Notes under the pieces: model-generated
The model's input: the letters and a program-made list of their open reading frames with translations, nothing else
What the model was told of the DNA's origin: nothing
The model's database searches: none
Assembly (NCBI GenBank): GCA_002786915.1
Contig: PCUV01000057.1
Span: forward strand, 56,020 to 120,019
Source: Comamonadaceae bacterium CG12_big_fil_rev_8_21_14_0_65_59_15
GTDB taxonomy: Bacteria; Pseudomonadota; Gammaproteobacteria; Burkholderiales; Burkholderiaceae_C
Length of the DNA stretch: 64,000 bases
Reading direction: 5' to 3'
In this document: positions 55,545 to 64,000 of the stretch, one piece after another
How the letters are laid out: every line of letters begins with the position of its first letter
Numbering within the stretch: position 1 is the stretch's first letter
Made by a program: the position numbers and the translations under genes

Positions 55545-55774
55545 CCGTTTTCAATCTACGTTGGGCGCTGATGGTGTTGTGCCTGCTGATTTTTGTCGGC
55601 TCGTTTGCAGCCCTCCTGCTGGCATCGTGGCAGCACCATCGTGCGGTCAAGCAGGGGTTGGACAACTTTCACGACGAGCTGTGGGTAGAGATCGCCTGGA
55701 CGCTGGCGCCCTGCATCATCGTGCTGTTGCTGGTCTGGCCCACCGCACGCCTGTTCTGGACGCCGCTTCACTGA
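55541..55774 (+). CDS. Mini membrane protein resembling the COX2 N-terminal membrane hairpin
   Basis: A 77-residue protein with two membrane helices (MVLCLLIFVGSFAALLLA; IAWTLAPCIIVLLLVWPTAR) joined by HHRAVKQGLDNFHDELWVEI. The layout and the ELWVEIAWTLAP segment are like the membrane hairpin at the start of cytochrome oxidase subunit II, without the copper domain. It lies just before the ctaC operator region. The function is unknown; assembly or regulation of the oxidase is a guess. Confidence 0.7.
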   Translation: MTVFNLRWALMVLCLLIFVGSFAALLLASWQHHRAVKQGLDNFHDELWVEIAWTLAPCIIVLLLVWPTARLFWTPLH

Positions 55775-55822
55775 TCCAACCGGCCGGGCATCGGGTTTTC
55801 CCCTGTGAATTTTGGGGTTTTG

Positions 55823-55874
55823 CTAGTCATTCCTCGACTAGAATTGTTTGATAAATGTCAAAAGAGTGACATTT
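55823..55874 (+). promoter_or_regulatory. Promoter/operator region of ctaC with nested palindromes and an FNR-like box
   Basis: A perfect dyad CTAGTC-N7-GACTAG (55823-55841) overlaps a -10 box TAGAAT (55839-55844). TTGAT-AAAT-GTCAA (55848-55861) differs from the FNR/Anr consensus TTGAT-N4-ATCAA at one base. AAATGTCA-N6-TGACATTT (55853-55874) is a perfect 8-bp dyad. All lie ahead of the ribosome site (ttgaggac) of ctaC. Oxygen or redox control at the start of transcription is a plausible reading. Confidence 0.55.
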
Positions 55875-55898
55875 CTTTCTGTTGAGGACGGCAAAAAA

Positions 55899-56795
55899 AT
55901 GCATCTTTTTTACAAGTTGGGTCTTGGGTTTTGGGCAGCCTTGATGTCTGTGGTGGGCCATGCGGGCTATGCCTACAACTTGCCGGAACCGGTGACGCCC
56001 ATCGCACGGGAAACGCTGCACATGCACAACTTGGTGATGGTGGTGATCCTGATCATGTTTTTTGCGGTGTTTGCGATGCTGATTTATTCGTTTTACACGC
56101 ACCGCAAGGCGGCTGGTCACAAGGCCGCCACCTTTACCGGCCCAACCAACCGCAAGCAGTGGTTGTGGGCGCTTTTTCCGTTTGCGTTGTTGTTCGTCAT
56201 CGACTACGGTGTGTTTGGTATTCCGGCTTATCACGCCGTGGTGCTCTACGAAGACACCAAAACCGACGCTGACTTGGTGGTCAAAGTCACTGGGAGCCAA
56301 TGGATGTGGCAATACGAATTTCCGGCTGAGGGTGTCAGTTACACCAGTCGCCTGATCACCCCGCGTGACCAGATTGACAACGGTGCCGTCAAGGGTGAAA
56401 ACTATTTGCTCGAGGTGGACAACCCGCTGGTGTTGCCGGTGAACAAAAAGGTGCGTTTCATCACCACCTCCAATGACGTCATTCACAGTTGGTGGGTGCC
56501 GGCCTTTGGTGTCAAGCGCGACGCCGTGCCGGGGTTCTTGCGTGAATTCTGGGCCAAGGTTGAGAAAACCGGCACCTATCGTGGCCAGTGCTCCGAGCTG
56601 TGCGGCAAAGAGCACGGTTTTATGCCGGTGGTGGTGAAAGTGGTGTCGCAAGAGGAATTTGCCACTTGGTTGGCCAGCAAAAAACCGGCACCAGCAGCTG
56701 CGGCGGCGCCTGCTGCGCCGGCTTCTGCCACTGCAGCTGCAACGCTGCCCACCTTGCCAGCCAAGGCAGTGGTGGTGGCCAAGGCCGCTCAGTAA
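55899..56795 (+). CDS. ctaC: Cytochrome c oxidase subunit II
   Basis: Holds the CuA centre that takes electrons from cytochrome c. The 298-residue precursor has a signal peptide (about 1-26), two membrane helices (HNLVMVVILIMFFAVFAMLI; LWALFPFALLFVIDYGVFGI), and a cupredoxin domain with ITTSNDVIHSWWVPAFGVKR and the CuA ligand set in CSELCGKEHGFMPV. The C-terminal 35 residues are Ala/Pro-rich and low in complexity. The ATG at 55899 has a tgagga site; a TTG at 55848 lies inside the operator region and is unlikely. Confidence 0.96.
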   Translation: MHLFYKLGLGFWAALMSVVGHAGYAYNLPEPVTPIARETLHMHNLVMVVILIMFFAVFAMLIYSFYTHRKAAGHKAATFTGPTNRKQWLWALFPFALLFVIDYGVFGIPAYHAVVLYEDTKTDADLVVKVTGSQWMWQYEFPAEGVSYTSRLITPRDQIDNGAVKGENYLLEVDNPLVLPVNKKVRFITTSNDVIHSWWVPAFGVKRDAVPGFLREFWAKVEKTGTYRGQCSELCGKEHGFMPVVVKVVSQEEFATWLASKKPAPAAAAAPAAPASATAAATLPTLPAKAVVVAKAAQ

Positions 56796-56830
56796 GCGGT
56801 CGGATAGAAATTCAGTAAAAGGAGTTGGGA

Positions 56831-58435
56831 ATGGCACACGATATGACGCATGGTTTGCCGGTGGCCGATGCACACGGCGGCCACTACACGGGTGGGTTTG
56901 TGCATTGGCTGGAAACAACCAATCACAAAGACATCGGGATCATGTACCTGATTTTTGGTTTCATCATGCTGTTTATTGGCGGCGGCATGATCTTGGTGGT
57001 GCGTCTGGAACTGTTCCAGCCGGGCCTGCAGTTTGTGCAGCCCGAGTTGTTCAACCAGTTGATTACCCTGCACGGTCTGGTCATGGTGTTTGGTTTTGCC
57101 ATGCCCGCAGCCACAGGTCTAGCTAACTACATGTTGCCTTTGATGATTGGCGCGCCCGATATGGCTTTGCCGCGGTTGAACAACTGGGGCTTCTGGATTT
57201 TGCCGCCAGCGGCACTGATGTTGACGCTGCCGTTCTTTCTGGGCTTGGCGGGTGTGGGTTCGGGTGCGGTCGATGCAGGCTGGACCATGTACGCGCCCTT
57301 GTCCATTCAGAGCGGATGGGGCATGGACTTTGCCATTTTTGCCGTGCACATGCTTGGCGTGTCGTCCATCCTGGGCTCCATCAACGTGATTGTGACCATC
57401 CTGAACATGCGCGCCCCTGGCATGACGCTGATGAAGATGCCGCTGTTTGCGCACGGTTTCCTGATGACTGCGGTGCTGTTGATCACCATCATGCCGGTGT
57501 TCGCTGGCGGGGTCACCATGGTGCTGATGGATCGCCATTTTGACACGCACTTCTTCAATGCCGCAGGCGGTGGCGACCCGGTGCTGTGGCAACACATTTT
57601 CTGGTTCATGGGTCACCCTGAGGTGTATGTGCTCTTGCTGCCGATTGCCGGAGCCCTGCCGCACGTGTTTTCTGCCTTTGCCCGCAAGCCAATCTATGGT
57701 TACAAGGCGCAGGTGTATTCGTTCTGGTCCATCGCCGGATTGGGTCTGGTGGTGTGGGCGCATCACATGTTTACCAGCGGCATGTCGTTTGGCAGCCAGA
57801 TCTACTTCATGTACATCACCATGGCGATCTCGTTCCCGCTGGCAGTATTGTTCTTCTGCTGGATTGCCACCATCTGGAAGGGCTCCATGAGCTTTGAGAC
57901 CCCGATGCTGTTTGCCTTGGGGTCCATGGTGCTGTTTGGTTGGGGTGGGGTCACGGGGCTGGCGTTGTCAGACGCGGCAGCCGACCCGCAGTACCACGGC
58001 GCTTATTTCATGATTGCGCACTTTCACTATGCGTTCTACCCCACAGCGGTGATGGGTGCCATGGCGGCCATTTATTACTGGTTGCCCAAGTGGACTGGGC
58101 ACATGCTCAATGAAACCATTGGTAAATGGCATTTCTGGTTGACCATTGTGGGCTTCAACCTGACCTTTATTCCGCAGTTTTTTGTCGGCTTGGCGGGGAT
58201 GCCGCGCCGCATCCCGGACTACCCGGTGATGTTTGCTGAGTGGAATATGTTGTCCAGTATTGGCGCCTTCATTCTGGGCGTTTCGCACATCGTTTTTATT
58301 TATAACGTGATTCGTAACGTGCGTGGTGGCGAAAAGGCCCAGGACAAGGCTTGGGAAGGTGCACAGGGCCTGGAATGGACCGTGCCGTCGCCCGCGCCGT
58401 ACCACACCTTTGCAACCCCACCGGTCATCAAGTAA
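56831..58435 (+). CDS. ctaD: Cytochrome c oxidase subunit I
   Basis: The catalytic subunit with heme a and the heme a3-CuB site. The 534 residues form 12 helices. Ligand and channel motifs include FWFMGHPEVYVLLLPIAGAL (the His-Tyr pair and Glu of the A1 type), VVWAHHMFTSGMSFGSQI with the His pair, and HFHYAFYPTAVMGAMAA with heme ligands. This is the aa3 proton-pumping type. The ATG at 56831 follows aaaggagttgg. Confidence 0.98.
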   Translation: MAHDMTHGLPVADAHGGHYTGGFVHWLETTNHKDIGIMYLIFGFIMLFIGGGMILVVRLELFQPGLQFVQPELFNQLITLHGLVMVFGFAMPAATGLANYMLPLMIGAPDMALPRLNNWGFWILPPAALMLTLPFFLGLAGVGSGAVDAGWTMYAPLSIQSGWGMDFAIFAVHMLGVSSILGSINVIVTILNMRAPGMTLMKMPLFAHGFLMTAVLLITIMPVFAGGVTMVLMDRHFDTHFFNAAGGGDPVLWQHIFWFMGHPEVYVLLLPIAGALPHVFSAFARKPIYGYKAQVYSFWSIAGLGLVVWAHHMFTSGMSFGSQIYFMYITMAISFPLAVLFFCWIATIWKGSMSFETPMLFALGSMVLFGWGGVTGLALSDAAADPQYHGAYFMIAHFHYAFYPTAVMGAMAAIYYWLPKWTGHMLNETIGKWHFWLTIVGFNLTFIPQFFVGLAGMPRRIPDYPVMFAEWNMLSSIGAFILGVSHIVFIYNVIRNVRGGEKAQDKAWEGAQGLEWTVPSPAPYHTFATPPVIK

Positions 58436-58454
58436 AGCAGGGGGCTGGCTGGTC

Positions 58455-58601
58455 ATGAAACCGTTTGAATCCAATGTGCCAGTGATGAATGCGGCTGAGT
58501 GGGAAAAGCGCAAGCGTGGCAACAAGCGTTTGGGCTACATCATTGGCATCATCGTGCTGGCGATTTTTTTGGCATCGATATGGAAATATCGCCCGCTTTG
58601 A
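58455..58601 (+). CDS. Small single-helix protein of the oxidase cluster
   Basis: A 48-residue protein: polar N-terminus (EKRKRGNKR), one membrane helix (LGYIIGIIVLAIFLASIWKY) and a short tail. It overlaps the start of ctaG by 22 bases and follows ctaD by 19. A small gene of this type between ctaD and ctaG is common in Burkholderiales and is annotated as an oxidase small assembly protein; the role is unproven. Confidence 0.75.
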   Translation: MKPFESNVPVMNAAEWEKRKRGNKRLGYIIGIIVLAIFLASIWKYRPL

Positions 58602-59152
58602 CCCTTGATGCTGCCAGCGCACGCGCGCGCAGCAACAAGCGCCTGGCGATCAAGCTGGGCCTTGTGGCGCTGTTCTTCGTTGGCTTTGGCTTTGCCATGG
58701 TGCCGATGTACGACGTGTTCTGTGAGATCACCGGGCTCAATGGCAAGACCAACCAAACTGCGGCAGTGGCAGACCAAAATACGCAAATTGATTATTCGCG
58801 TACCGTCAAGGTCGAGTTTTTGAGCCACACCATGCCGGGCAACGGACTCAGTTTCAAGCCTGAGTCTTTTACGTTGCGCGTGCACCCGGGCGAGATCTCG
58901 CGCATGAACTACACCATCACTAACCATAGCGACAAGGTGTTTGTGGGTCAGGCCGTTCCCAGTGTGACACCCGCCGTGGCGGCGCAGCATTTTGAAAAGC
59001 TGGAATGTTTCTGCTTTAGCCAGCAAACGTTTGCCCCGCACGAAACGCGCACCATGCCGGTGGTTTATGTCGTCAATCCCAAGCTCGATGCAGACCTGGG
59101 CACCGTCACGCTTTCATACACATTTTTTGAGGCCCCCAAGGCCAAGAGTTGA
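58580..59152 (+). CDS. ctaG: Cytochrome c oxidase assembly protein CtaG/Cox11
   Basis: Delivers copper to the CuB site of subunit I. The 190 residues have an N-terminal membrane helix (LGLVALFFVGFGFAMVPMYD, then VFCEITGLNG) and a periplasmic domain with VKVEFLSHTMPG and the copper-binding Cys143-Phe-Cys145 (KLECFCFSQQTF). The end (VTLSYTFF) is typical. It starts inside the small gene before it. Confidence 0.95.
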   Translation: MEISPALTLDAASARARSNKRLAIKLGLVALFFVGFGFAMVPMYDVFCEITGLNGKTNQTAAVADQNTQIDYSRTVKVEFLSHTMPGNGLSFKPESFTLRVHPGEISRMNYTITNHSDKVFVGQAVPSVTPAVAAQHFEKLECFCFSQQTFAPHETRTMPVVYVVNPKLDADLGTVTLSYTFFEAPKAKS

Positions 59153-59169
59153 GTCACAAGGAAAACAAT

Positions 59170-60033
59170 ATGACACACGCCGCCGTTACCGCTGATCGCG
59201 GGCATTACTTTGTTCCTGCTGCCAGCAATTACTCCACCTATCTGTCGGTGGGCATCTTTTTGACGGCGCTGGGATTCATCTTCAAGATCAACGGCACGCC
59301 CGCTGGCGGGTGGGGCATGTTGGTGGGCGCCGCGCTGATCGCCTACGTGGTGATTGGCTGGTTTGGCCAGATCATCAACGAGAACATCCGCGGGGTTTAC
59401 ACCAAGTGGGAAGACCGGTCTTATCGCATCGGCATGGTCTGGTTCATCTTTTCAGAGGTGATGTTTTTTGCCTGTTTTTTTGGCGCGCTGTACTACATTC
59501 GCCGCATTGCTCTGCCAGAGCTGGGCAGCTTTGAGGCGGCCTTAAGCCCCTACGGGCAATTCACCAGTGTGTGGCCCAGCGCAGGTCCCTTGGGCGACCC
59601 GTTTTCGCCCATGCACGCCTGGGGCATTCCGGCAGTCAACACCATGCTTCTGCTCACCTCGGGTGCCACGCTCACCTGGGCGCATTGGGGGCTCATCAAG
59701 GGCAAGCGGTTCCAGCTGAATCTGGGCTTGCTGTTGACGGTGTTGTTGGGCTCGACTTTCATGGGCTTCCAGATTTTTGAATATGCGCACGCCTACGCTG
59801 AAATGGGCTTGACGCTGGGTGCGGGGGTGTATGGCGCTACCTTTTACATCCTGACCGGTTTTCACGGTTTTCACGTTACCTTGGGTACCATCATGTTGAT
59901 GGTGATGCTGGGTCGGGGGCTGAAAGGGCACTTTTCCGAGCACAACCACTTTGCCTTTGAGGCGGTGGCCTGGTACTGGCACTTTGTCGATGTGGTTTGG
60001 CTGATTCTTTTTGTGTTTGTCTATATTCTTTGA
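59170..60033 (+). CDS. ctaE: Cytochrome c oxidase subunit III
   Basis: A seven-helix subunit of the aa3 oxidase. The 287 residues include YRIGMVWFIFSEVMFFACFF with the conserved Glu, LLLTSGATLTWAHWGLIKGK, GFQIFEYAHAYAEMGLTLGA, ILTGFHGFHVTLGTIMLMVM and FEAVAWYWHFVDVVWLILFV. The ATG at 59170 follows acaaggaaa. The DUF2970 gene often found between ctaG and ctaE is absent. A terminator follows. Confidence 0.97.
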   Translation: MTHAAVTADRGHYFVPAASNYSTYLSVGIFLTALGFIFKINGTPAGGWGMLVGAALIAYVVIGWFGQIINENIRGVYTKWEDRSYRIGMVWFIFSEVMFFACFFGALYYIRRIALPELGSFEAALSPYGQFTSVWPSAGPLGDPFSPMHAWGIPAVNTMLLLTSGATLTWAHWGLIKGKRFQLNLGLLLTVLLGSTFMGFQIFEYAHAYAEMGLTLGAGVYGATFYILTGFHGFHVTLGTIMLMVMLGRGLKGHFSEHNHFAFEAVAWYWHFVDVVWLILFVFVYIL

Positions 60034-60049
60034 CGCGACCTTGGGCCAC

Positions 60050-60079
60050 AAAAAACCGCGCCTGGTGCGCGGTTTTTTT
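60050..60079. terminator. Bidirectional intrinsic terminator
   Basis: AAAAAACCGCGC-ctggt-GCGCGGTTTTTT, a perfect stem with A- and T-runs on both sides, lies between the convergent ctaE and the small DUF2909 gene and can stop both transcripts. Confidence 0.9.
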
Positions 60080-60092
60080 CAGGCCAGGCAGT

Positions 60093-60299
60093 TCATCCCC
60101 GCCCGGGGATGACGCCGAAATAAATGCTGGCTAGCAGTGCAACAAACAGACCGATGGACAAGCTGATGCGCACCGTCAAGGCCTGCACAACCCGTTTGCG
60201 TTTGGATGAATCATCATTTTTGTAGAGCATGGCCAGCGCGCTGAATAGGCTGGCCAAGATCAAGGCCAAGGTCAACAGAATTAAAATTTTGGTCAACAT
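60093..60299 (-). CDS. DUF2909 twin-transmembrane protein
   Basis: A 68-residue protein with two membrane helices (ILILLTLALILASLFSALAM; LSIGLFVALLASIYFGVIPG) and a charged loop (NDDSSKRKRVVQ). It matches the small DUF2909 protein found in oxidase clusters of Burkholderiales, usually between ctaE and surf1. Here it is on the opposite strand to the oxidase genes, ending at the shared terminator. Confidence 0.8.
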   Translation of the reverse strand: MLTKILILLTLALILASLFSALAMLYKNDDSSKRKRVVQALTVRISLSIGLFVALLASIYFGVIPGRG

Positions 60300-60359
60300 G
60301 CTGATGCCTCACAATGGTTTGTCGGCATTATCCTTTCAAACCTCCTTCCTGATTTTTCC

Positions 60360-61070
60360 GTGCACTTTAACTTTCGTTGGATTCCCGGCTTGGCCACTCT
60401 GGTGGGACTTGTGCTGTTTGTTTATCTTGGCCAGTGGCAAGCGGGCAAGGGTGATCGGCTTGAAACTGCGTTGGCTCAGCGCCAGGCGCGTGCGCAGCTT
60501 GGACCAGAGCGTGTGAGTGGCGCGCTGTTGGATGCACAGGCCGTGCAGGACGCGCCCATCCGTGTGACCGGGCAATACGAGCCCGAGGGGCAGTTTTTTT
60601 GGGACAACCGGCAACTTGACGGCCAGCCCGGGCTGAACGTGCTGACCCCGTTGCGCATTGCAGGTAGTCAAACCCGCATTCTGGTCAACCGGGGTTGGGT
60701 CGCCTGGCCGCAAGGCCGAGGGGTGTTGCCCACTGCGGAAGTACCGGCGGGGGAAGTGACTGTCAACGGTATGGCTTACGTGCCGTCCACCAAAAAATTT
60801 TTCTTGATGCCAGAAGCGCCACCTGCGCAAGGTGCGTTACGGCTGAAAGTGGACATTGCCGCCATCGCCGCGCAGACCGCGCAAACGCTGCAGCCGGTGG
60901 TGTTGCTGCAGGATCAAAACGATGCCACCGACAAGCTGGTACGGCGTTGGGCCCCGCCTGAAAACCGGGTGGATATGCACCGTGGCTACGCCTTCCAATG
61001 GTTCGGCATGGCGCTGGCGCTGGTTATTTTTTACCTGCTGGCCTCAGTGCGTCGGCGCACGCAACCATGA
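60360..61070 (+). CDS. SURF1-family cytochrome oxidase assembly protein
   Basis: Helps insert heme a into subunit I. The 236 residues have the two-helix SURF1 layout: N-terminal helix (LATLVGLVLFVYLGQWQAGK), periplasmic domain with PIRVTGQYEPEGQFFWDNRQ, GLNVLTPLRI and RILVNRGWVAWPQG, and C-terminal helix (YAFQWFGMALALVIFYLLAS). The start is GTG at 60360. The stop overlaps the next gene (ATGA). Confidence 0.93.
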   Translation: MHFNFRWIPGLATLVGLVLFVYLGQWQAGKGDRLETALAQRQARAQLGPERVSGALLDAQAVQDAPIRVTGQYEPEGQFFWDNRQLDGQPGLNVLTPLRIAGSQTRILVNRGWVAWPQGRGVLPTAEVPAGEVTVNGMAYVPSTKKFFLMPEAPPAQGALRLKVDIAAIAAQTAQTLQPVVLLQDQNDATDKLVRRWAPPENRVDMHRGYAFQWFGMALALVIFYLLASVRRRTQP

Positions 61071-61741
61071 ACACCACGGCGCGTGATGAATTGCTGGAGC
61101 TGTCGGTGCATTCGTTGCCCGATCCGGCGCAGGGCGCGGCCCAGGTGGGCGGGCGCCTGAAGCTGCTGGCGCTGGTACTGGTGTGTTCACTTCCCTTTCT
61201 GCTCGCCTATTTCGCTTTTTTTGTGGTTCGGCCACAAGGTGAGGCGTCGTTTGGCACGTTGATCGTTCCCGCGCGAGAAATGCCGGTGGCGAGCGCCGCG
61301 ACGCCGCAGGGTGAGCAAGTGCCTTTGGCTGCGCTCAAGGGGCAATGGTTGCTGGTCAAGGTCGATGGTGCTGCGTGTGTGCGCGATTGTCAGAAACAAT
61401 TGGTGCTGCTGCGCCAGCTCAGACTGACGCTGGCCAAAGACATGGAGCGCGTGGATTGGGTGTGGCTGATCAACGATGAAGCGCCTCTGGACCCCGCCTT
61501 GCACGACGCTTTGCGCAAGGACAAGGCCACCGTCTTGCGGTTGGCGAAACAGTCTTTGCAGCAGTGGTTTACCCCAGCCGACGCGCAGGCGTTGACGGCG
61601 AGCATTTTTGTGGTGGATCCGATGGGCAACGCCATGATGCGCTTTCCCGTGCAGATGGACACCGCTGCCGCAGTCAAAGCGCGGCGTGACCTGGAGCACC
61701 TGTTGCGCGCCTCTTACGCGTGGGACGCACCCGGACGCTGA
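61067..61741 (+). CDS. Oxidase-cluster membrane protein with thioredoxin-like periplasmic part
   Basis: A 224-residue protein with an N-terminal helix (LKLLALVLVCSLPFLLAYFA, then FFV) and a periplasmic domain, LAALKGQWLLVKVDGAACVR followed by DCQKQLVLLRQ, that resembles SCO/thioredoxin folds. The Cys pair is CVRDC rather than the SCO CxxxC-plus-His pattern, so copper binding is uncertain. It lies between surf1 and ctaA in the usual place of this conserved but poorly named oxidase-assembly protein. Confidence 0.8.
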   Translation: MNTTARDELLELSVHSLPDPAQGAAQVGGRLKLLALVLVCSLPFLLAYFAFFVVRPQGEASFGTLIVPAREMPVASAATPQGEQVPLAALKGQWLLVKVDGAACVRDCQKQLVLLRQLRLTLAKDMERVDWVWLINDEAPLDPALHDALRKDKATVLRLAKQSLQQWFTPADAQALTASIFVVDPMGNAMMRFPVQMDTAAAVKARRDLEHLLRASYAWDAPGR

Positions 61742-61750
61742 CTAGCCACG

Positions 61751-62923
61751 ATGGACACCCAACTTCTCTACGATTGGACGCCGCTGGCGGGCTTGCTGGC
61801 ACTGGGCGCAGCCGTCGCATTGGTGCCGTTGGCGTGGGTCTGGCGGCGGCATGCACATGATGGAGCTGCCCGCAAGTGGCACGCCCTGCGCGTGCTGACG
61901 CTGTTTTTGACCTTTGACTTGGTGCTTTTCGGTGCGTTTACCCGGCTGACAGATTCCGGGCTGGGTTGCCCGGACTGGCCAGGCTGTTATGGAAGTACGT
62001 CGCCGGTGGGCGCTGGCGGGTACATCCAAGCCGCGCAAAGTGCCTTACCCAGCGGGCCGGTCACCCACGCCAAGGCGTGGATTGAAATGCTGCACCGCTA
62101 TCTGGCCATGGCGGTGGGTGCGCTGATCCTGTGTCTGTGTATTGAGGGTTGGCAGCGCTGGTGGCAGTTGCGCCGTGCCGGCAGCCTCAGCGATGGCGCA
62201 CCCACCTGGCCCTGGCTGGCCAGCCTGACGCTGGTGTGGGTAGGTGTGCAGGGTGCCTTTGGCGCGTTGACAGTTACCATGAAACTGTTTCCTGCCATCG
62301 TCACACTGCACCTGTTAGGTGCTTTGGGCTTGCTGGTGTTGTTATGCGTGCAAGTGCTCAGTGCGGCCCCCACGGCGTTGCTGCGATCGCTGCCGACGGC
62401 GTTGCGGCGTGGGGTGCGCTGGGCATGTGTGTTGTTGGTGGTGCAGATTGCGCTTGGTGGCTGGGTCAGTTCCAATTACGCGGTGCTGGCATGCAGCGAC
62501 TTCCCCACTTGTCAGGGTCGGTGGTGGCCCGACATGGACCTGCGTCAAGGGTTTGAGCTGTGGCGTGGGCTGGGGATGACAGGGCAGGGGGAGCCCATCA
62601 GCTTTGCGGCGCTCACGGGCATCCATTACGTGCACCGTCTGATGGCCTGGCTGGTGTTGGGCTGGCTCGGGTGGCTGGCTTGGCGGCTCAATCGTATGTG
62701 GCTGTGGCGTGCCCCGTCGCGCGTGCTGGCGGTTCTGCTGGGGCTGCAACTGGCCACCGGTATGAGCAACGTGGTGCTCGGCTGGCCCTTGCTGGCGGCG
62801 CTGCTGCACACGGGGGGTGCGGCCGCATTGTTGCTGCTGCTGACCTGGATGTGGGTGCGTAGCCCTGACCCGGCAGCGCAGGTCTTGCCCGACTACGCCG
62901 TGCTGACGAGGGCCCACGGATGA
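61751..62923 (+). CDS. ctaA: Heme A synthase (CtaA/COX15)
   Basis: Oxidises the methyl group of heme O to give heme A. The 390-residue membrane protein has about eight helices. The typical motifs are present: [78 protein letters not shown] and [10 protein letters not shown]. The heme-ligand histidines and two Cys pairs are in place. The stop overlaps ctaB (ATGA). Confidence 0.96.
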   Translation: MDTQLLYDWTPLAGLLALGAAVALVPLAWVWRRHAHDGAARKWHALRVLTLFLTFDLVLFGAFTRLTDSGLGCPDWPGCYGSTSPVGAGGYIQAAQSALPSGPVTHAKAWIEMLHRYLAMAVGALILCLCIEGWQRWWQLRRAGSLSDGAPTWPWLASLTLVWVGVQGAFGALTVTMKLFPAIVTLHLLGALGLLVLLCVQVLSAAPTALLRSLPTALRRGVRWACVLLVVQIALGGWVSSNYAVLACSDFPTCQGRWWPDMDLRQGFELWRGLGMTGQGEPISFAALTGIHYVHRLMAWLVLGWLGWLAWRLNRMWLWRAPSRVLAVLLGLQLATGMSNVVLGWPLLAALLHTGGAAALLLLLTWMWVRSPDPAAQVLPDYAVLTRAHG

Positions 62924-63828
62924 GCGCGCACGCACCGATTGCACGCGAAGGCACACCGTCGGTGTGGCGGCAGTATTACGCGCTGACCAAGCCGCGCGTG
63001 ATCCAGTTGATTGTTTTCTGTGCGCTCATTGGCATGGTGCTGGCGGTGCCGGGCTTGCCGTCCTGGCACGAGTTGCAGGTGGCTGCTCTGGCGTGTCTGG
63101 GGATCTGGCTGGTGGCGGGTGCGGCGGCAGCGTTTAACTGCATTATTGAAAAGAGCATCGACGCGCAAATGAAGCGCACCGCCTGGCGCCCGACGGCCAA
63201 GGGCGAGCTGGGCGAGCGCCAGACACTACTGTTTTCGGCCACGCTGTGTGCGGCGGGTTCGGCGCTGCTTTACTGGGGCGTCAACCCACTGACCATGTGG
63301 CTGACTTTTGCTACCTTTATTGGTTACGCGGTGATTTACACCGTGATCCTCAAGCCGATGACGCCGCAAAACATTGTGATCGGCGGTGCGTCGGGAGCCA
63401 TGCCGCCGGTGCTGGGTTGGGCCGCCATGACCGGGGCCGTGGGGCCGGAGGCGCTGATTCTGTTTTTGATCATTTTTCTGTGGACACCACCGCATTTCTG
63501 GGCGCTGGCGCTGTACCGGGTGGAAGACTACCGCAAGTCGGGGCTACCCATGCTGCCGGTGACGCACGGCAGCGAATTCACCCGGCTGATGGTGCTGCTC
63601 TACACCTTCATCCTGTTTGCCGCGTGCCTGCTGCCCTTTATTTACGGTATGAGCTCGTGGCTGTATTTGCTGGCTGCGCTGGCGTTGAACGCCGGGTTTT
63701 GTGTGTACGCTTACTGGTTGTGGCGAGATTACTCTGATGTGCTGGCGCGCAAGACGTTCCGCTTTTCCCTGATCCACCTGAGTGTCTTGTTTGCGGCGCT
63801 GCTGCTGGACCATTACCTGTTGGGATAG
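62920..63828 (+). CDS. ctaB: Protoheme IX farnesyltransferase (heme O synthase)
   Basis: Adds the farnesyl chain to heme B, making heme O for CtaA. The 302-residue UbiA-family protein has about nine helices. The first Asp-rich region is [19 protein letters not shown], followed by [38 protein letters not shown] and LPMLPVTHG. The N-terminus has [16 protein letters not shown]. Translation is coupled to ctaA. Confidence 0.97.
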   Translation: MSAHAPIAREGTPSVWRQYYALTKPRVIQLIVFCALIGMVLAVPGLPSWHELQVAALACLGIWLVAGAAAAFNCIIEKSIDAQMKRTAWRPTAKGELGERQTLLFSATLCAAGSALLYWGVNPLTMWLTFATFIGYAVIYTVILKPMTPQNIVIGGASGAMPPVLGWAAMTGAVGPEALILFLIIFLWTPPHFWALALYRVEDYRKSGLPMLPVTHGSEFTRLMVLLYTFILFAACLLPFIYGMSSWLYLLAALALNAGFCVYAYWLWRDYSDVLARKTFRFSLIHLSVLFAALLLDHYLLG

Positions 63829-63979
63829 AGTCGCCGACGCTGCAAGCGTAGCCGCCGTTGTGCTACCGCACGCCGCCGGATGACGTCCAGTGGGTACAAG
63901 ACAAGTGCGCTGCCATTGACCTGGTCATTGATGCGCTGGCAGAGTCGATGCTAGTACGCAGACACAGAAATATCGAAAC

Positions 63980-64000
63980 ATGAAAGCGCGTCTTCCCGCC
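63980..64000 (+). CDS. Possible start of a further gene (cut by window edge)
   Basis: An ATG at 63980 begins MKARLPA and runs off the window. In related clusters a SCO-type copper chaperone gene follows ctaB, so this may be its start. No clear ribosome site is seen. The 151-base gap before it holds a small hairpin (ACGCT-gca-AGCGT at 63837-63849) and a 41-codon frame (63858-63983) that overlaps this ATG but looks like no family I know. Confidence 0.25.

Noticed and set aside
63858..63983. 41-codon frame after ctaB as a gene
   Set aside because: TTG start, no ribosome site, no family resemblance; mentioned only because it overlaps the last ATG in the window.

Overview
The window is a gene-dense, GC-rich chromosomal segment of a betaproteobacterium of the order Burkholderiales, most likely family Comamonadaceae (Rhodoferax/Polaromonas-like). 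This is inferred from the gene order (dprA-lysM|def-fmt; hisBHA..FIE-DUF4870-HIT-tatABC; petABC-sspAB; M23-secA-argJ-DUF815-mutT; ctaCDGE-surf1-ctaA-ctaB) and from protein style, not from a database search. No prophage, insertion sequence, CRISPR array or rRNA was seen. No gene-free stretch exceeds about 300 bases.

Region 1 (1-4890) holds competence and translation-start housekeeping genes: dprA (cut by the window edge) and a secreted LysM protein on the minus strand, divergent from def-fmt and an azlC-azlD branched-chain amino-acid exporter. Region 2 (5079-25913) is a large signalling block. A minus-strand hybrid histidine kinase overlaps an HD-GYP gene; divergent from them run a lone Hpt protein, a receiver protein and a complete chemotaxis cluster. 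That cluster has four chemoreceptors, a short protein with a CheZ-like DxxxQ motif, cheY, a STAS protein, cheA, cheW, a stand-alone Aer-type PAS protein, cheV, cheR, cheD and cheB. The receptors differ in sensing layout: one with a cytoplasmic C-terminal Cache-like domain, one with a periplasmic domain plus internal PAS, one with a CZB zinc domain paired with the PAS protein, and one soluble with two PAS domains and tandem HAMP units.

Region 3 (25991-38012) has pyk, then a his cluster (hisC-B-H-A, F-I-E). It is interrupted between hisA and hisF by an AT-richer accessory insert: a zinc-ribbon methyltransferase, a broken small gene and an overlapping HEPN/MNT toxin-antitoxin pair whose antitoxin stops 2 bases before hisF. 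A DUF4870 membrane protein, a HIT protein and tatABC follow, ending against a convergent DegS-like protease. Region 4 (38133-46523) has a YkgJ-like protein, a Nif3-like protein, pdxA, the bc1 complex (petABC), sspAB, tRNA-Thr(TGT), and a secreted cofactor-less oxidoreductase-fold protein overlapping a membrane diguanylate cyclase. Region 5 (46567-55774) has a DciA-like protein, an M23 peptidase, secA, argJ, an AAA ATPase, mutT, trmL, comF, a BioC-like protein and a mini COX2-like protein. Region 6 (55899-64000) is the aa3 oxidase cluster with its copper and heme A assembly genes.

Together the genes describe an aerobic, motile, chemotactic cell with a bc1-aa3 respiratory chain, Tat export for the Rieske protein, and c-di-GMP turnover. 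The features most worth a second look are the toxin-antitoxin pair coupled to hisF, the mini-CheZ candidate, the cytoplasmic Cache-like receptor, the two-gene Aer, the periplasmic-sensor/diguanylate-cyclase pair, the ctaC operator-like palindromes, and a dispersed ~45-base element that occurs between genes, inside genes and across the hisH start codon.
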